Below, piece after piece: positions 1-7,709 of a DNA stretch of 64,000 bases (its first letter is position 1; each line of letters starts with the position of its first letter). This DNA comes from an uncultured Prevotellaceae bacterium (GTDB taxonomy: Bacteria > Bacteroidota > Bacteroidia > Bacteroidales > Bacteroidaceae): contig CAMVIM010000013.1 of NCBI GenBank assembly GCA_947167515.1, forward strand, positions 32,285 to 96,284, written 5' to 3'. The notes under the pieces are model-generated. The model worked only from the letters and a program-made list of their open reading frames with translations, was not told the DNA's origin and searched no databases. The translations under genes and the position numbers were made by a program.

Positions 1-90
1 TTAGAAACTCTCATCCAGATAGCCCAATGCTTGGATGTTGATGTGAAAGATCTCATTAGAGTTCCAGAACATAACCCCTTCAAAGATTAA
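1..90 (+). CDS. C-terminal end of a probable XRE-type helix-turn-helix regulator (partial)
   Basis: The window opens inside a gene; only 29 codons and a TAA stop at 88-90 are visible. The end reads LETLIQIAQCLDVDVKDLI followed by a short tail, the usual C-terminal helix pattern of small Cro/CI-type DNA-binding proteins. It stops one base before the methyltransferase start codon, the position where small controller proteins of restriction-modification operons sit. The role as a controller protein is inferred from position; the helix-turn-helix itself lies outside the window. Confidence 0.6.
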   Translation, partial: LETLIQIAQCLDVDVKDLIRVPEHNPFKD

Positions 91-91
91 A

Positions 92-1435
92 ATGTCACGT
101 ACTACAAATAAATTCTTGCTGTTTGACTTCTGCAAGAAGCAAGCTTGCAAAATGGAAATCTATGGTGAAGAAACTCTTGACGAAGAGGGGAACATCATTC
201 CTTTCATAGAACAAGCAGCATTGATTACTCACTACCTGCAACTTGACAGGAAAGGAGTTGTTTTGCCGTATCGTGACAAAGCTGAAGATATTCTCAATCT
301 TTGGTATGAGTTCATTCGTGGTGAGAAGTCCGAGAAAAAGAGTTACGAAGGCATGGTTGCAGATTCTGCCACCGCATTTCAGCAGTACTTATTTCCTGAC
401 TTGTTTCAAGCTCCATTTCCTGGGCCGAAAAATCCAAAGTTTAAATTCATAGACCTCTTTGCAGGAATTGGTGGCTTTAGAATGGCTTTCCAAAACCTTG
501 GTGGAGAGTGCGTTTTTTCATCGGAATGGGATGAGCAAGCTAAGCGCACATACTATGAAAATTATGGTGAGGTTCCATTTGGTGATATTACCAAGGAAAG
601 CACTAAGAATAAGATTCCCAAGGATTTCGATATTCTTTGTGCAGGATTTCCATGTCAAGCATTTTCCCTTGCAGGTAAACGTAGAGGCTTTGCGGAGACA
701 AGAGGAACACTGTTCTTTGATGTTGCTGAAATACTTAGACGTCATCAACCAAAAGCATTCTTTTTGGAAAATGTAAAAGGCTTGGCAATTCATGATAGGG
801 GCAAGACTCTTGAAACAATTCTGAATACCCTTGATGAAGTTGGATATGTTGTGCCTGACCCTCAAATCCTTAATGCGATGCACTATGGTGTACCACAGCA
901 CCGTGAACGAATTTACATCGTTGGCTTCCGCAAGGATTTGGGTATCAAGAAGGAAGATTTTATTTATCCCAAAAGGCATAAGGATATTCCATGTTGGCTT
1001 GATGTCCGTGAGAAGGAACCTGTACCAGCAAAATACTATTTGTCAGAAACCTATGTTGAAACACTGAGAAGACATAGAGCCAGACACGAAGCAGCAGGTC
1101 ATGGCTTCGGCTACAAAATCATTGATGACAATGCAGTTGCCAATGCCATTGTATGCGGTGGCATGGGAAGAGAGTGTAACTTAGTTCTTGACTTCCGTCA
1201 GACTGACCTTACACCAACAACAAATATAAAAGGTGAGATTAACAAAGAGGGCATCAGGAAGATGACTCCTCGTGAATGGGCTCGCCTTCAAGGTTATCCA
1301 GATAATTTCAAAATTGTTGTTGCTGATGCTTCTGCTTACAAGCAGTTTGGCAATAGTGTTGCCGTACCAGCTATTCAGGCTACAGCAGAACAGTTACTTA
1401 AAACATTAAAAGACTATGGCATTATCAGGAAATAA
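92..1435 (+). CDS. HpaII-type DNA (cytosine-5)-methyltransferase
   Basis: This is a 447-residue C5-cytosine methyltransferase that would protect host DNA from the adjacent endonuclease. Motif I is DLFAGIGGFR (about 121-130), the catalytic Cys188 lies in GFPCQAFS, motif VI is ENVKGL, motif VIII QHRERIYIVGF, and the last motifs are TPREWARLQGYPDNF and FGNSVAVPA. The whole catalytic part, including the target-recognition stretch NGFGYxII-like and GGMGRE, resembles M.HpaII from memory, so CCGG specificity is inferred. About 115 residues precede motif I, more than M.HpaII has. The last 20 nt overlap the endonuclease gene, and the stop of a small regulator lies one base upstream, so the three genes look like one operon. 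Confidence 0.93.
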   Translation: MSRTTNKFLLFDFCKKQACKMEIYGEETLDEEGNIIPFIEQAALITHYLQLDRKGVVLPYRDKAEDILNLWYEFIRGEKSEKKSYEGMVADSATAFQQYLFPDLFQAPFPGPKNPKFKFIDLFAGIGGFRMAFQNLGGECVFSSEWDEQAKRTYYENYGEVPFGDITKESTKNKIPKDFDILCAGFPCQAFSLAGKRRGFAETRGTLFFDVAEILRRHQPKAFFLENVKGLAIHDRGKTLETILNTLDEVGYVVPDPQILNAMHYGVPQHRERIYIVGFRKDLGIKKEDFIYPKRHKDIPCWLDVREKEPVPAKYYLSETYVETLRRHRARHEAAGHGFGYKIIDDNAVANAIVCGGMGRECNLVLDFRQTDLTPTTNIKGEINKEGIRKMTPREWARLQGYPDNFKIVVADASAYKQFGNSVAVPAIQATAEQLLKTLKDYGIIRK

Positions 1436-2498
1436 AGGTGAATGGAGCGAAATCTATACGCTCTTCAAACTTCTTGGTGACGGTAAAGTTCATGCCGGTG
1501 ATGCCGATATGAACAAGCTTGAGTTGTATTATCCTATACTCAATATTATCAGGGAAGAAAGCAAACGATACGAATATCGTCCTAACACCGACCAACACAT
1601 TGTGGTTATAGATGAAGACGGTCATGAGTATGCTCGTATATCAATGAATCGTTTCGTTCAAGAATCAGAGTCTTTGTTAGCAGAGATAAAAAGCGGTGGC
1701 TCTCGTTCTTTTGAGATACCTGCTTCAGAAGCATTTATGAACGAAATTGGATGCACATTACTGAAAGCGCCTTCAAGCGATAAGGCAGACATTCACATTG
1801 TTATCCATGACCTTCGTACAAATATGACTCCAAATCTGGGATTTAGCATCAAGTCGCAGCTCGGTAGCGCATCGACTTTGCTCAATGCAGGTTTGCCTAC
1901 AAATATACTCTACAAGATTGAAGGAGTTAGTTTGTCAGACGAGGATATTGCGAGTATCAATGGTATCAATGATCATTTACCTCGCATGAAGGAAATCGTT
2001 GACCGTGGTGGACGATTTGTTTATAATGATGTGGAGCATCAAACATTCAAGAACAACCTTTTGTTTCTTGATAGTTGTATGCCAGAATTTATTGCCGAGT
2101 GTCTTGTTGTTGACAGTATGCCAAATGCAACGTCAATGATAAAGGAGGCTGTTGAAATGGTTGCCGCAAAGAATCCTTTCGGCTTTACAGGAAATGATAT
2201 TGTGGCGTTTTATGAGCACAAGATGAAGGTTCTACTTCTTGATGCAGCCCTTGGTATGACTCCTTCAAAAGAATGGAAAGGTAGGTATGATGCCAATGGC
2301 GGTTATCTTGTTGTCAGAAAAGATGGTGAGATAGTTTGCTATCATTTCTACAATAGAAACGATGTGGAAGATTACCTATACCACAACACCCGATTTGAAC
2401 GTGGAAGTCGAAGCAGACACAACTTTGGCTCTCTTTTCAGAGGAGAAGATAACAATGTCTACATAAGACTTAATTTGCAAATTAGATTTAAGAAATAA
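1416..2498 (+). CDS. HpaII-family type II restriction endonuclease
   Basis: This 360-residue protein begins with GNKGEWSEIYTLFKLL and contains KADIHIVIHDLRTNM and LGFSIKSQLGSASTLLNAG, which match the HpaII restriction endonuclease family as remembered; the family's usual length is about 358. It would cut unmethylated CCGG. The start ATG lies 20 nt inside the end of the methyltransferase gene, giving coupled translation. Assignment rests on these motifs plus the adjacent HpaII-like methyltransferase. Activity cannot be judged from sequence, but the frame is intact and full length. Codon use is more AT-rich than that of the serine genes downstream, consistent with an acquired island. Confidence 0.82.
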   Translation: MALSGNKGEWSEIYTLFKLLGDGKVHAGDADMNKLELYYPILNIIREESKRYEYRPNTDQHIVVIDEDGHEYARISMNRFVQESESLLAEIKSGGSRSFEIPASEAFMNEIGCTLLKAPSSDKADIHIVIHDLRTNMTPNLGFSIKSQLGSASTLLNAGLPTNILYKIEGVSLSDEDIASINGINDHLPRMKEIVDRGGRFVYNDVEHQTFKNNLLFLDSCMPEFIAECLVVDSMPNATSMIKEAVEMVAAKNPFGFTGNDIVAFYEHKMKVLLLDAALGMTPSKEWKGRYDANGGYLVVRKDGEIVCYHFYNRNDVEDYLYHNTRFERGSRSRHNFGSLFRGEDNNVYIRLNLQIRFKK

Positions 2499-2755
2499 TC
2501 TTTTCAAGATTGATAACAGAACAAGCAAACCCGCTGACTTTCAGCAGTTATTCCAAAGGTCAGTGGGTTGATTGTTCCCAAATTGTGTCACAGGTGCCAT
2601 GATGGGAACATTAGATGTTTAGAACCAGTTGCACCATCTGCCCACCATCATGACTATGGCAGATGTGAATATGAAGAAGCCCAGAACAAAGAAGAACCAG
2701 AAGAACCACAATATGAAGAGGGGTTGAGTAAGGCGGCAGAGGAATAGAAAAGACC

Positions 2756-2890
2756 ATGAATTTCTTAGCAGTTATATTCGCCAACCTCTTTACGAGTGAT
2801 GACCCTGCCAAGACAGGTGGTGGATGCCTAAAAGTACTCATAGTGATTGGCGTCATCCTCTTGTTCATAGTCGTTTGTTGCCATCATTAA
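2756..2890 (+). CDS. Small single-span membrane protein (44 aa), function unknown
   Basis: A short frame encodes 44 residues with a hydrophobic helix of about 17 residues (LKVLIVIGVILLFIVV, residues 25-40) ending in CCHH, preceded by a soluble stretch with a TGGGC turn. It begins after a purine-rich tract (ggaatagaaaagacc) and ends about 20 nt before a strong hairpin terminator, which supports real expression. It follows the endonuclease gene by 257 nt and could be a transcriptional passenger of the restriction operon. I do not recognise the family. Confidence 0.45.
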   Translation: MNFLAVIFANLFTSDDPAKTGGGCLKVLIVIGVILLFIVVCCHH

Positions 2891-2911
2891 CTGATTTTCT
2901 TCTTCATCAAC

Positions 2912-2950
2912 AAAAAAGCCCACGCAACTCTCTCATTGCATGGGCTTTTT
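2912..2950 (+). terminator. Rho-independent terminator, probably bidirectional
   Basis: Arms gcccacgcaa (2918-2927) and ttgcatgggc (2936-2945) pair with one C-A mismatch, with A6 on the left and T5 on the right. It closes the rightward restriction/small-protein block and could also end the leftward toxin gene. Confidence 0.75.
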
Positions 2951-2976
2951 ATCTATATCCTCTTCCCTATCCCATA

Positions 2977-3011
2977 GGCATGAGGTTTTAATGTTCAACA
3001 ATATGATGAGT
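2977..3011. repeat. 35-bp direct repeat, copy 1 (left flank of toxin-antitoxin block)
   Basis: This stretch is identical to 3767-3801. It contains the last codons and stop of a PIN-toxin gene read on the minus strand (ending ...HHIVEH). Together the copies bracket the YoeB-like module, with 790 bp between repeat starts. Confidence 0.8.
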
Positions 3012-3012
3012 A

Positions 3013-3284
3013 TTACTTGTCTCCATAATGACCATAGGCAGTGAGCACATCTACATGGACTTCTGTCTCAAAAATGCGGTACACCAAACGGTGCTTCTTG
3101 GTGATTTGTCGACTCCAACGGTTTTCTGGTTGTCCTTTCAGCTGCTCAGGATGACCTGTGCCGGTCTTGGGGTGGTCTGCAATCTCATTCAGAGTTTGAC
3201 GGCTTTCTTGAAAGAGGCTGGCTCGCTACGTTTCAGTTTGGCAAGTCCCTCTTTGGCTTCAGGGGCATAGGTAATGGCGTACAT
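3013..3284 (-). pseudogene. yoeB: YoeB/Txe-like toxin, frameshifted
   Basis: On the minus strand an ATG two bases after the antitoxin stop opens a frame of 31 codons that ends at a TGA (3189-3191). In the next frame the protein continues without break with GTGHPEQLKG, RWSRQITKKHRLVYRI and a TAYGHYGDK end, the diagnostic C-terminal half of YoeB/Txe mRNA interferases. Joining the halves after residue 31 gives about 90 residues, near the family's usual length. One base is missing around 3190-3194, so the toxin is probably inactive unless this is a sequencing error; no slippery heptamer is seen that would suggest programmed frameshifting. Confidence 0.82.
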
Positions 3285-3286
3285 GA

Positions 3287-3535
3287 TCAGAGAGAATTAA
3301 GCCATTTGTTCATGTCATCACGGTTCGTGAAGGTGATGCCCTTACCTTCGGCAATCTGTCGCTCTGCCTTGTCCACACGCTCAAAGAACTCCTCTTTGGT
3401 AAATTCCGTAGGGTCAGTGGGCTTTTCTGCCACCAGTTTGCGCAGGTACTTGACTGCCCGCTTCAAGAGGTTTTCATCCTCTGCAATGATGCTCATGTTG
3501 CGTAGCATCTCGGCATTCAATTGTATTGCTGTCAT
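3287..3535 (-). CDS. Antitoxin of the YoeB-like module
   Basis: This 82-residue, charge-rich protein starts MTAIQLNAEMLRNMSIIAED and resembles the antitoxins found directly upstream of Txe/YoeB toxins in Bacteroides and Prevotella. Its stop codon is two bases from the toxin start. It would bind the toxin and repress the shared promoter. The N-terminal half looks like the DNA-binding or dimerisation part and the acidic C-terminus like the toxin-binding part, which is inference. The partner toxin is frameshifted, so the antitoxin may be an orphan. The exact antitoxin family is uncertain. Confidence 0.72.
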   Translation of the reverse strand: MTAIQLNAEMLRNMSIIAEDENLLKRAVKYLRKLVAEKPTDPTEFTKEEFFERVDKAERQIAEGKGITFTNRDDMNKWLNSL

Positions 3536-3560
3536 ATCGTGAGTTGTTTATTTCCGATTG

Positions 3561-3591
3561 CAAATATACAATGAAGAAAACACTATACAAA
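3561..3591 (-). promoter_or_regulatory. Promoter of the antitoxin-toxin pair
   Basis: On the minus strand TTTG (3588-3591), 19 bases, then TATATTTG (3561-3568) fit the Bacteroidota consensus. It lies 26 bp upstream of the antitoxin start. Confidence 0.72.
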
Positions 3592-3766
3592 ATAAAAAGA
3601 GGATTATTCCCTGTTTCCTCTCAATTTGTTTCTTTGATTCAATAAAAAGCACTACTTTGGGGGCAACAAATCCTACCACGCTTCTCGTCGCAAGACCAGC
3701 GGGCCAGGGTGGGATGTTTCTTTTTCGTTGTACGGGCTATCTTATCTCAACCCTCTTCCTTGCATC

Positions 3767-3801
3767 GGCATGAGGTTTTAATGTTCAACAATATGATGAG
3801 T
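3767..3801. repeat. 35-bp direct repeat, copy 2
   Basis: This copy is identical to 2977-3011 but is still joined to a longer upstream part of the PIN-toxin reading frame, so it is likely the original location of the sequence. Confidence 0.8.
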
Positions 3802-3891
3802 TATCTTTTCTATCCAGTTCTCTATTTGGATTCCCTTGATGTTTTTGAAGTCGTCAACATTCTCTGTGACCATAATCATCTTTCTGTCGGC
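3778..3891 (-). pseudogene. C-terminal remnant of a PIN-domain toxin
   Basis: The minus strand encodes ADRKMIMVTENVDDFKNIKG then IQIENWIEK and ends HHIVEH before a stop at 3778-3780. The order VTxNxxDFxxIxGIxxENW is the usual C-terminal end of VapC-type PIN ribonucleases. The rest of the domain, which carries the other acidic catalytic residues, is absent, so this is a relic of about 37 codons. It shows that a second toxin-antitoxin system once stood here. Confidence 0.68.
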
Positions 3892-3919
3892 ACTTTTTTA
3901 TATAATGAAACATCATACA

Positions 3920-3957
3920 AATCGCCCGTACAACTTTTTTCGTTGCACGGGCGATTC
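3920..3957 (-). terminator. Hairpin downstream of serA
   Basis: Arms of 15 nt (3920-3934 and 3942-3956) pair with a single mismatch around a T-rich loop, 33 bp after the serA stop. The downstream U-run on the minus strand is weak, so termination is likely but not certain. A half-copy of the same sequence is at 3721-3747. Confidence 0.6.
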
Positions 3958-3988
3958 TTATCTGTCCTCGATTGTTCGTGTTCCGAAT

Positions 3989-4909
3989 TTACTTGTTCAC
4001 CTGGAACTTCGTGATGCCGTCCTTGATGTAGCCGACAATCTGGCGGGCTGCGGCAAGACCTGCGTTGGTGTTGGCCTCGGCTGTCTGGGCACCCATCTTC
4101 TTGGGTGTGCAGTAGTAGCGACCCTCGAACTGGGCAAACTCAGCATCATCAACAGGCTTGATGTCGGTGATGTACTTCAAGTCAGTACGTTCCTTGAGGA
4201 TTTCGACGAGTTCAGGCTCGTTGATGACCTCCTTGCGGGCGGTATTGATGAGGATAGCACCTTGCTTCATGCTGCCCACGAGCGTCTTGCCAATGCTCTG
4301 CTTGGTCTCATCAGTGGCTGGGATGTGGAGAGACACGATGTCGCAAGTCTTGAAGAGTTCTTCCTGCGATGCGGCAGCCTTCACACCAGCAGCCTCAATC
4401 ACCTCGGCTGGGCAGTAAGCGTCGTAGGCCGAAACCTCCATGCCAAAGCCCTTGGCGATGCGAGCCACATTGCGACCCACGTTGCCGAAAGCGAGGATAC
4501 CGAGTTTCTTGCCCATCAGTTCCGAACCAGCCTTACCGTTGTAGAAGTTGCGAACGGTGAACACCAGCAAACCGAGCACAAGTTCGGCCACTGCATTGGC
4601 GTTCTGGCCAGGAGTGTTCATCACCACCACCTTGTGAGCCGTGGCAGCCTCCAAGTCCACGTTGTCGTAGCCTGCACCGGCACGAACCACAATCTTCAGG
4701 TTCTTGGCTGCGTCAATCACCTCTGCATCAATCACATCGGAACGGATGATGATGGCGTCCACATCAGCCACAGCCTCCAACAGCTGAGCCTTCTCTGTAT
4801 ATTTCTCCAACAATGCCAACTCAAAGCCAGCACCTTCAATAATCTCTTTGATACCAGCAACCGCAGGAGCAGCAAAAGGCTTCTCTGTTGCAATTAAAAC
4901 TTTTGCCAT
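3989..4909 (-). CDS. serA: D-3-phosphoglycerate dehydrogenase, short form with Lys at the catalytic His position
   Basis: This 306-residue enzyme would oxidise 3-phosphoglycerate to 3-phosphohydroxypyruvate, the first step of serine synthesis, using NAD. The Rossmann segment is LGILAFGNVGRNVARIAK, with Ala where the first glycine of GxGxxG is usual. The substrate/catalytic Arg225 lies in NTARKEVIN. In place of the canonical TPHxGxxT there is TPKKMGAQT (268-276), so the catalytic His is replaced by Lys, a feature I recall for the Bacteroidales/Entamoeba type of this enzyme. No ACT or other regulatory domain follows. It is downstream of serC on the same strand, separated by a long inverted repeat. 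Confidence 0.93.
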   Translation of the reverse strand: MAKVLIATEKPFAAPAVAGIKEIIEGAGFELALLEKYTEKAQLLEAVADVDAIIIRSDVIDAEVIDAAKNLKIVVRAGAGYDNVDLEAATAHKVVVMNTPGQNANAVAELVLGLLVFTVRNFYNGKAGSELMGKKLGILAFGNVGRNVARIAKGFGMEVSAYDAYCPAEVIEAAGVKAAASQEELFKTCDIVSLHIPATDETKQSIGKTLVGSMKQGAILINTARKEVINEPELVEILKERTDLKYITDIKPVDDAEFAQFEGRYYCTPKKMGAQTAEANTNAGLAAARQIVGYIKDGITKFQVNK

Positions 4910-4932
4910 TTTTTCTATCTTTTATTTACACG

Positions 4933-5003
4933 AATGCCCATGAATGCCCACGAATGTTCATAAATATAATATTCATGATAATTCGTGGGCATTCATGGGC
5001 ATT
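4933..5003. repeat. Perfect 23-bp inverted repeat between serC and serA
   Basis: Arms at 4933-4955 and 4981-5003 are perfectly complementary around a 25-nt AT-rich loop. Each arm is itself built of two near-copies of the unit gaatgccca. It occupies most of the 119-bp gap inside the serC-serA operon, so the transcript would carry a very stable stem-loop just before serA. Confidence 0.9.
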
Positions 5004-5028
5004 ATATGTTACAAATTAAACAATCAAA

Positions 5029-6096
5029 TTAGTGTTGAGCCTCAAACTCCTGCATGCACTTCACGAGTGCCTTCACGCCTTCGATGCTCATGGCGTTGTA
5101 GCAAGAAGCACGGAAACCACCCACATCGCGGTGCCCCTTCACACCCACCATGCCCTGGCTGGTGGCGAACTTCAGGAACTCATCCTGCAAGTCCTGATAT
5201 TCAGGCTTCAAGACGAAGGTGATGTTCATGAGCGAACGGCTGTCCTCCTCAGCAGTGCCGACGAAGAGTTTGTTGCGGTCGATTTCGGCATACACGATTT
5301 CTGCACGCTCCTCAGCCAGCTTCTGCATCGCCTCCACACCACCGTGAGCCTTCATGTAGCGGAGGTTCATCAGGGCTGAGTAGATGGGCACCACAGGAGG
5401 AGTGTTGAACATAGAGCCCTTCTTCACGTGTGTGCGGTAGTCGAGCATCGTGGGGATGTGACGAGACACCTTGCCGAGCGCGTCTTCCTTCACAATGACG
5501 AAGGTGAGACCAGCCATGGCGAGGTTCTTCTGCGCACCACCATAGATGAGGGCATACTTGCTCACATCGACAGGACGGCTGAAGATGTCGGACGACATGT
5601 CGGCAATCACAGGGATGGGAGAGTCGAGGTCTTCGCGCAGTTCTGTACCATAAATGGTGTTGTTCGAAGTGATGTGCAGATAGTCGGCATCTGTTGGAAT
5701 CTCAAAGTTGCGTGGGATGTAAGTGAAGTTCTTGTCGGCCGAAGAAGCCACTTCCACCACCTCACCGAATGCCTTGGCCTCCTTCTCTGCCTTGGTAGCC
5801 CAAACACCCGTGTTCAGGTAGGCAGCCTTCTTCTCCAGGAAGTTGTAGGGAACCATGCAGAACTCCAAGCTTGCGCCGCCACCCAGGAAGAGCACGGAGT
5901 AGCCCTCAGGAATGTTGAGAAGTTCCTTGAAGAGAGCGACTGCCTCGTCAACTACTGGCTGAAAATCCTTAGCGCGGTGGCTAATCTCCATGAGAGAGAG
6001 TCCTGACCCGTTGAAATCAAGACAAGCCTGTGCAGTCTGTTCAATCACCTCGCGAGGAAGGATGGAAGGTCCTGCATTGAAATTGTACTTTTTCAT
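5029..6096 (-). CDS. serC: Phosphoserine aminotransferase
   Basis: This 355-residue PLP enzyme converts 3-phosphohydroxypyruvate and glutamate to phosphoserine, the second step of serine synthesis, and can also act in pyridoxal phosphate synthesis. It starts [17 protein letters not shown], the class V aminotransferase hallmark of SerC. The PLP-binding Lys190 lies in [12 protein letters not shown], and [14 protein letters not shown] near the end matches the conserved C-terminal part. Length is typical. It is first in the serC-serA operon, with a TAAATTTG element about 105 bp upstream. Confidence 0.96.
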   Translation of the reverse strand: MKKYNFNAGPSILPREVIEQTAQACLDFNGSGLSLMEISHRAKDFQPVVDEAVALFKELLNIPEGYSVLFLGGGASLEFCMVPYNFLEKKAAYLNTGVWATKAEKEAKAFGEVVEVASSADKNFTYIPRNFEIPTDADYLHITSNNTIYGTELREDLDSPIPVIADMSSDIFSRPVDVSKYALIYGGAQKNLAMAGLTFVIVKEDALGKVSRHIPTMLDYRTHVKKGSMFNTPPVVPIYSALMNLRYMKAHGGVEAMQKLAEERAEIVYAEIDRNKLFVGTAEEDSRSLMNITFVLKPEYQDLQDEFLKFATSQGMVGVKGHRDVGGFRASCYNAMSIEGVKALVKCMQEFEAQH

Positions 6097-6200
6097 TTTT
6101 TTATTATTGTTAGATAAATGATGTTGCCACGTTCTGCAAACGGGGGAAAAAGCATGAGGGAAAAATATCTCCCAAACATCTTTTTACCAAAAAAACGTTG

Positions 6201-6208
6201 CAAATTTA
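6201..6208 (-). promoter_or_regulatory. Probable -7 element of the serC promoter
   Basis: TAAATTTG on the minus strand fits TAnnTTTG. No clear TTTG was found at the expected upstream spacing, so it is a single-box call. Confidence 0.45.
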
Positions 6209-6266
6209 CTAATTATTCTCTAATTAAATAATAAGATGCCACCTTTTAATGCTAAAAAACATAAAA

Positions 6267-6401
6267 ATGGACGTAAAGCAAAGAAAAATGGTACGTCCAT
6301 GTTACAGAAGAGACCTCGATTTCCTAAAAATCGTGGCCACAATCATCGGCAAGGTGTGGCCTACGCACCTGTCAGGCAAGGATGCCCATGATATGATTTA
6401 A
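6267..6401 (+). CDS. Possible 44-aa basic small protein in the serC-corA gap
   Basis: An ATG frame of 44 codons encodes a basic peptide starting MDVKQRKMVRPC with an amphipathic middle (DLDFLKIVATIIGKVW). The first nine bases form one arm of a 9-bp inverted repeat (6267-6275 with 6292-6300), so the stretch may equally be a regulatory hairpin. No family is recognised. The rest of the gap (6097-6587) holds the serC promoter and AT-rich sequence in which I see nothing else. Confidence 0.25.
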   Translation: MDVKQRKMVRPCYRRDLDFLKIVATIIGKVWPTHLSGKDAHDMI

Positions 6402-6587
6402 GTATTCCTTGAATCGGGTTCGGTAAAAACAAAGAATTTCCTTTTGATAGATGGCACTTCTCTTGCTATTAAGCAAGAAAAAGGGGATATTTTTATTAAA
6501 AAAGTTGAAAAGCACACCTTTTGTTCTATTGAAAGGAGAATACAGGGAGAAGAAGGGTTCGGCAGACAGTGCCTGCAAAGCCCTCTC

Positions 6588-7514
6588 CTACAGCCAATTC
6601 TTCCTTCTGAACCACCAGAGAGAGGCCAGGGTGCAGAGCACACAGGCAATCAGCGCAATCGGGAAGCCCATCTTCCAGTGCTCCATGCCGTTGATGAGGT
6701 TCATGCCAAACATGGAGGTGATGAAGGTGGGGAAAAGGATAATCATGTTGAGCGATGTGAGCAGTCGCATCACCGTGTTCATGTTATTATTAATAATGTT
6801 GGCATAGGTGTCCATCGTGGAGTCGAGGATGTTGATGTAGATAGCGGTGGTCTCGCGCGCCTGGTTCATCTCGATGTTCACGTCCTCGATGAGTTCGGCA
6901 TCGAGTTCATCGACAGGCAGACGGAACTTCAGCTTGCTCAGTAGGGATTCGTTACCACGAATGGAGGTGCCGAAATAAGTGAGCGAATCCTGCAGACGCG
7001 AGAGGTTCACAAGGTCCTTGTTGTCGATATGCTTGTCAAGGTCGCGCTTGGCCTTCTCGATGATGCCGTTCACCTGCTTCAGATATTTCAGATACCACAC
7101 CGACGCGCTCAGGAAGAGACGGAACACCAGGTCGGCTGCGTCCGTAAATCCTTCTGCCCGACGCATCTGGTGATTCACGAAGTCGAGCATCATCCGCGTC
7201 TCCTGATTGCAGATGGTGATGATTTTGTCGCCCTTCACCACGATACCCAACGGGATGGTCGTGTAGGGACTGCGCGAGGAGACGCTCTTCAGGTGGGGAA
7301 TACGCAAGATAATCATGAGCCAGCCCTCGTCCATATCGTAACGGGCACGCTCGTCGGCATCCGAAACGTCATCCATGAAGTAGTCGGGCATGCCCAATTC
7401 CTGCTCCAAGAAATCTCTATCGTCATCCACCGGGCAAGTGACCTGCACCCAGCAGTTTGGCTCCCATGCATCAATGTGCTTGATGCCGCCATTAAAATTC
7501 CAGAATGTTCGCAT
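6588..7514 (-). CDS. corA: CorA-family magnesium/divalent cation transporter
   Basis: This 308-residue protein has the CorA plan: a soluble N-terminal domain of about 230 residues, a long helix rich in charged residues, then two C-terminal membrane helices joined by a short periplasmic loop. The signature GMN is at residues 270-272, at the end of the first helix (FPTFITSMFGMN). The protein ends with a basic tail (WWFRRKNWL). It would form a pentameric channel for Mg2+ or Co2+ in the inner membrane. It stands alone, downstream of its own promoter-like element. Confidence 0.93.
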   Translation of the reverse strand: MRTFWNFNGGIKHIDAWEPNCWVQVTCPVDDDRDFLEQELGMPDYFMDDVSDADERARYDMDEGWLMIILRIPHLKSVSSRSPYTTIPLGIVVKGDKIITICNQETRMMLDFVNHQMRRAEGFTDAADLVFRLFLSASVWYLKYLKQVNGIIEKAKRDLDKHIDNKDLVNLSRLQDSLTYFGTSIRGNESLLSKLKFRLPVDELDAELIEDVNIEMNQARETTAIYINILDSTMDTYANIINNNMNTVMRLLTSLNMIILFPTFITSMFGMNLINGMEHWKMGFPIALIACVLCTLASLWWFRRKNWL

Positions 7515-7709
7515 TGTTTTCTGAACCTTTACTTTTTCGATGTAAGAACAATAAAAAGGTGGGGTAAAGGCTCATTCAACTCCGCATGAGAGGTGAGTCT
7601 TATCCCTGGCACTTTGTACTATTCGCCGGATAATCGTCCATAGTTGTTTACAATTAGTTACTACTCTCTTTATTTTGCGACCTCAGGACATCCGTCCCGA
7701 AATCGAGTG

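Noticed and set aside
2650..2727. 25-residue Lys/Asn-rich peptide before the small membrane protein
   Set aside because: Low complexity, no hydrophobic or regulatory signal, not supported by a clear ribosome-binding site.
3836..4897. Plus-strand frame of about 350 codons opposite serA
   Set aside because: Shadow of serA: a reading frame kept open by biased codons, with no domain pattern.
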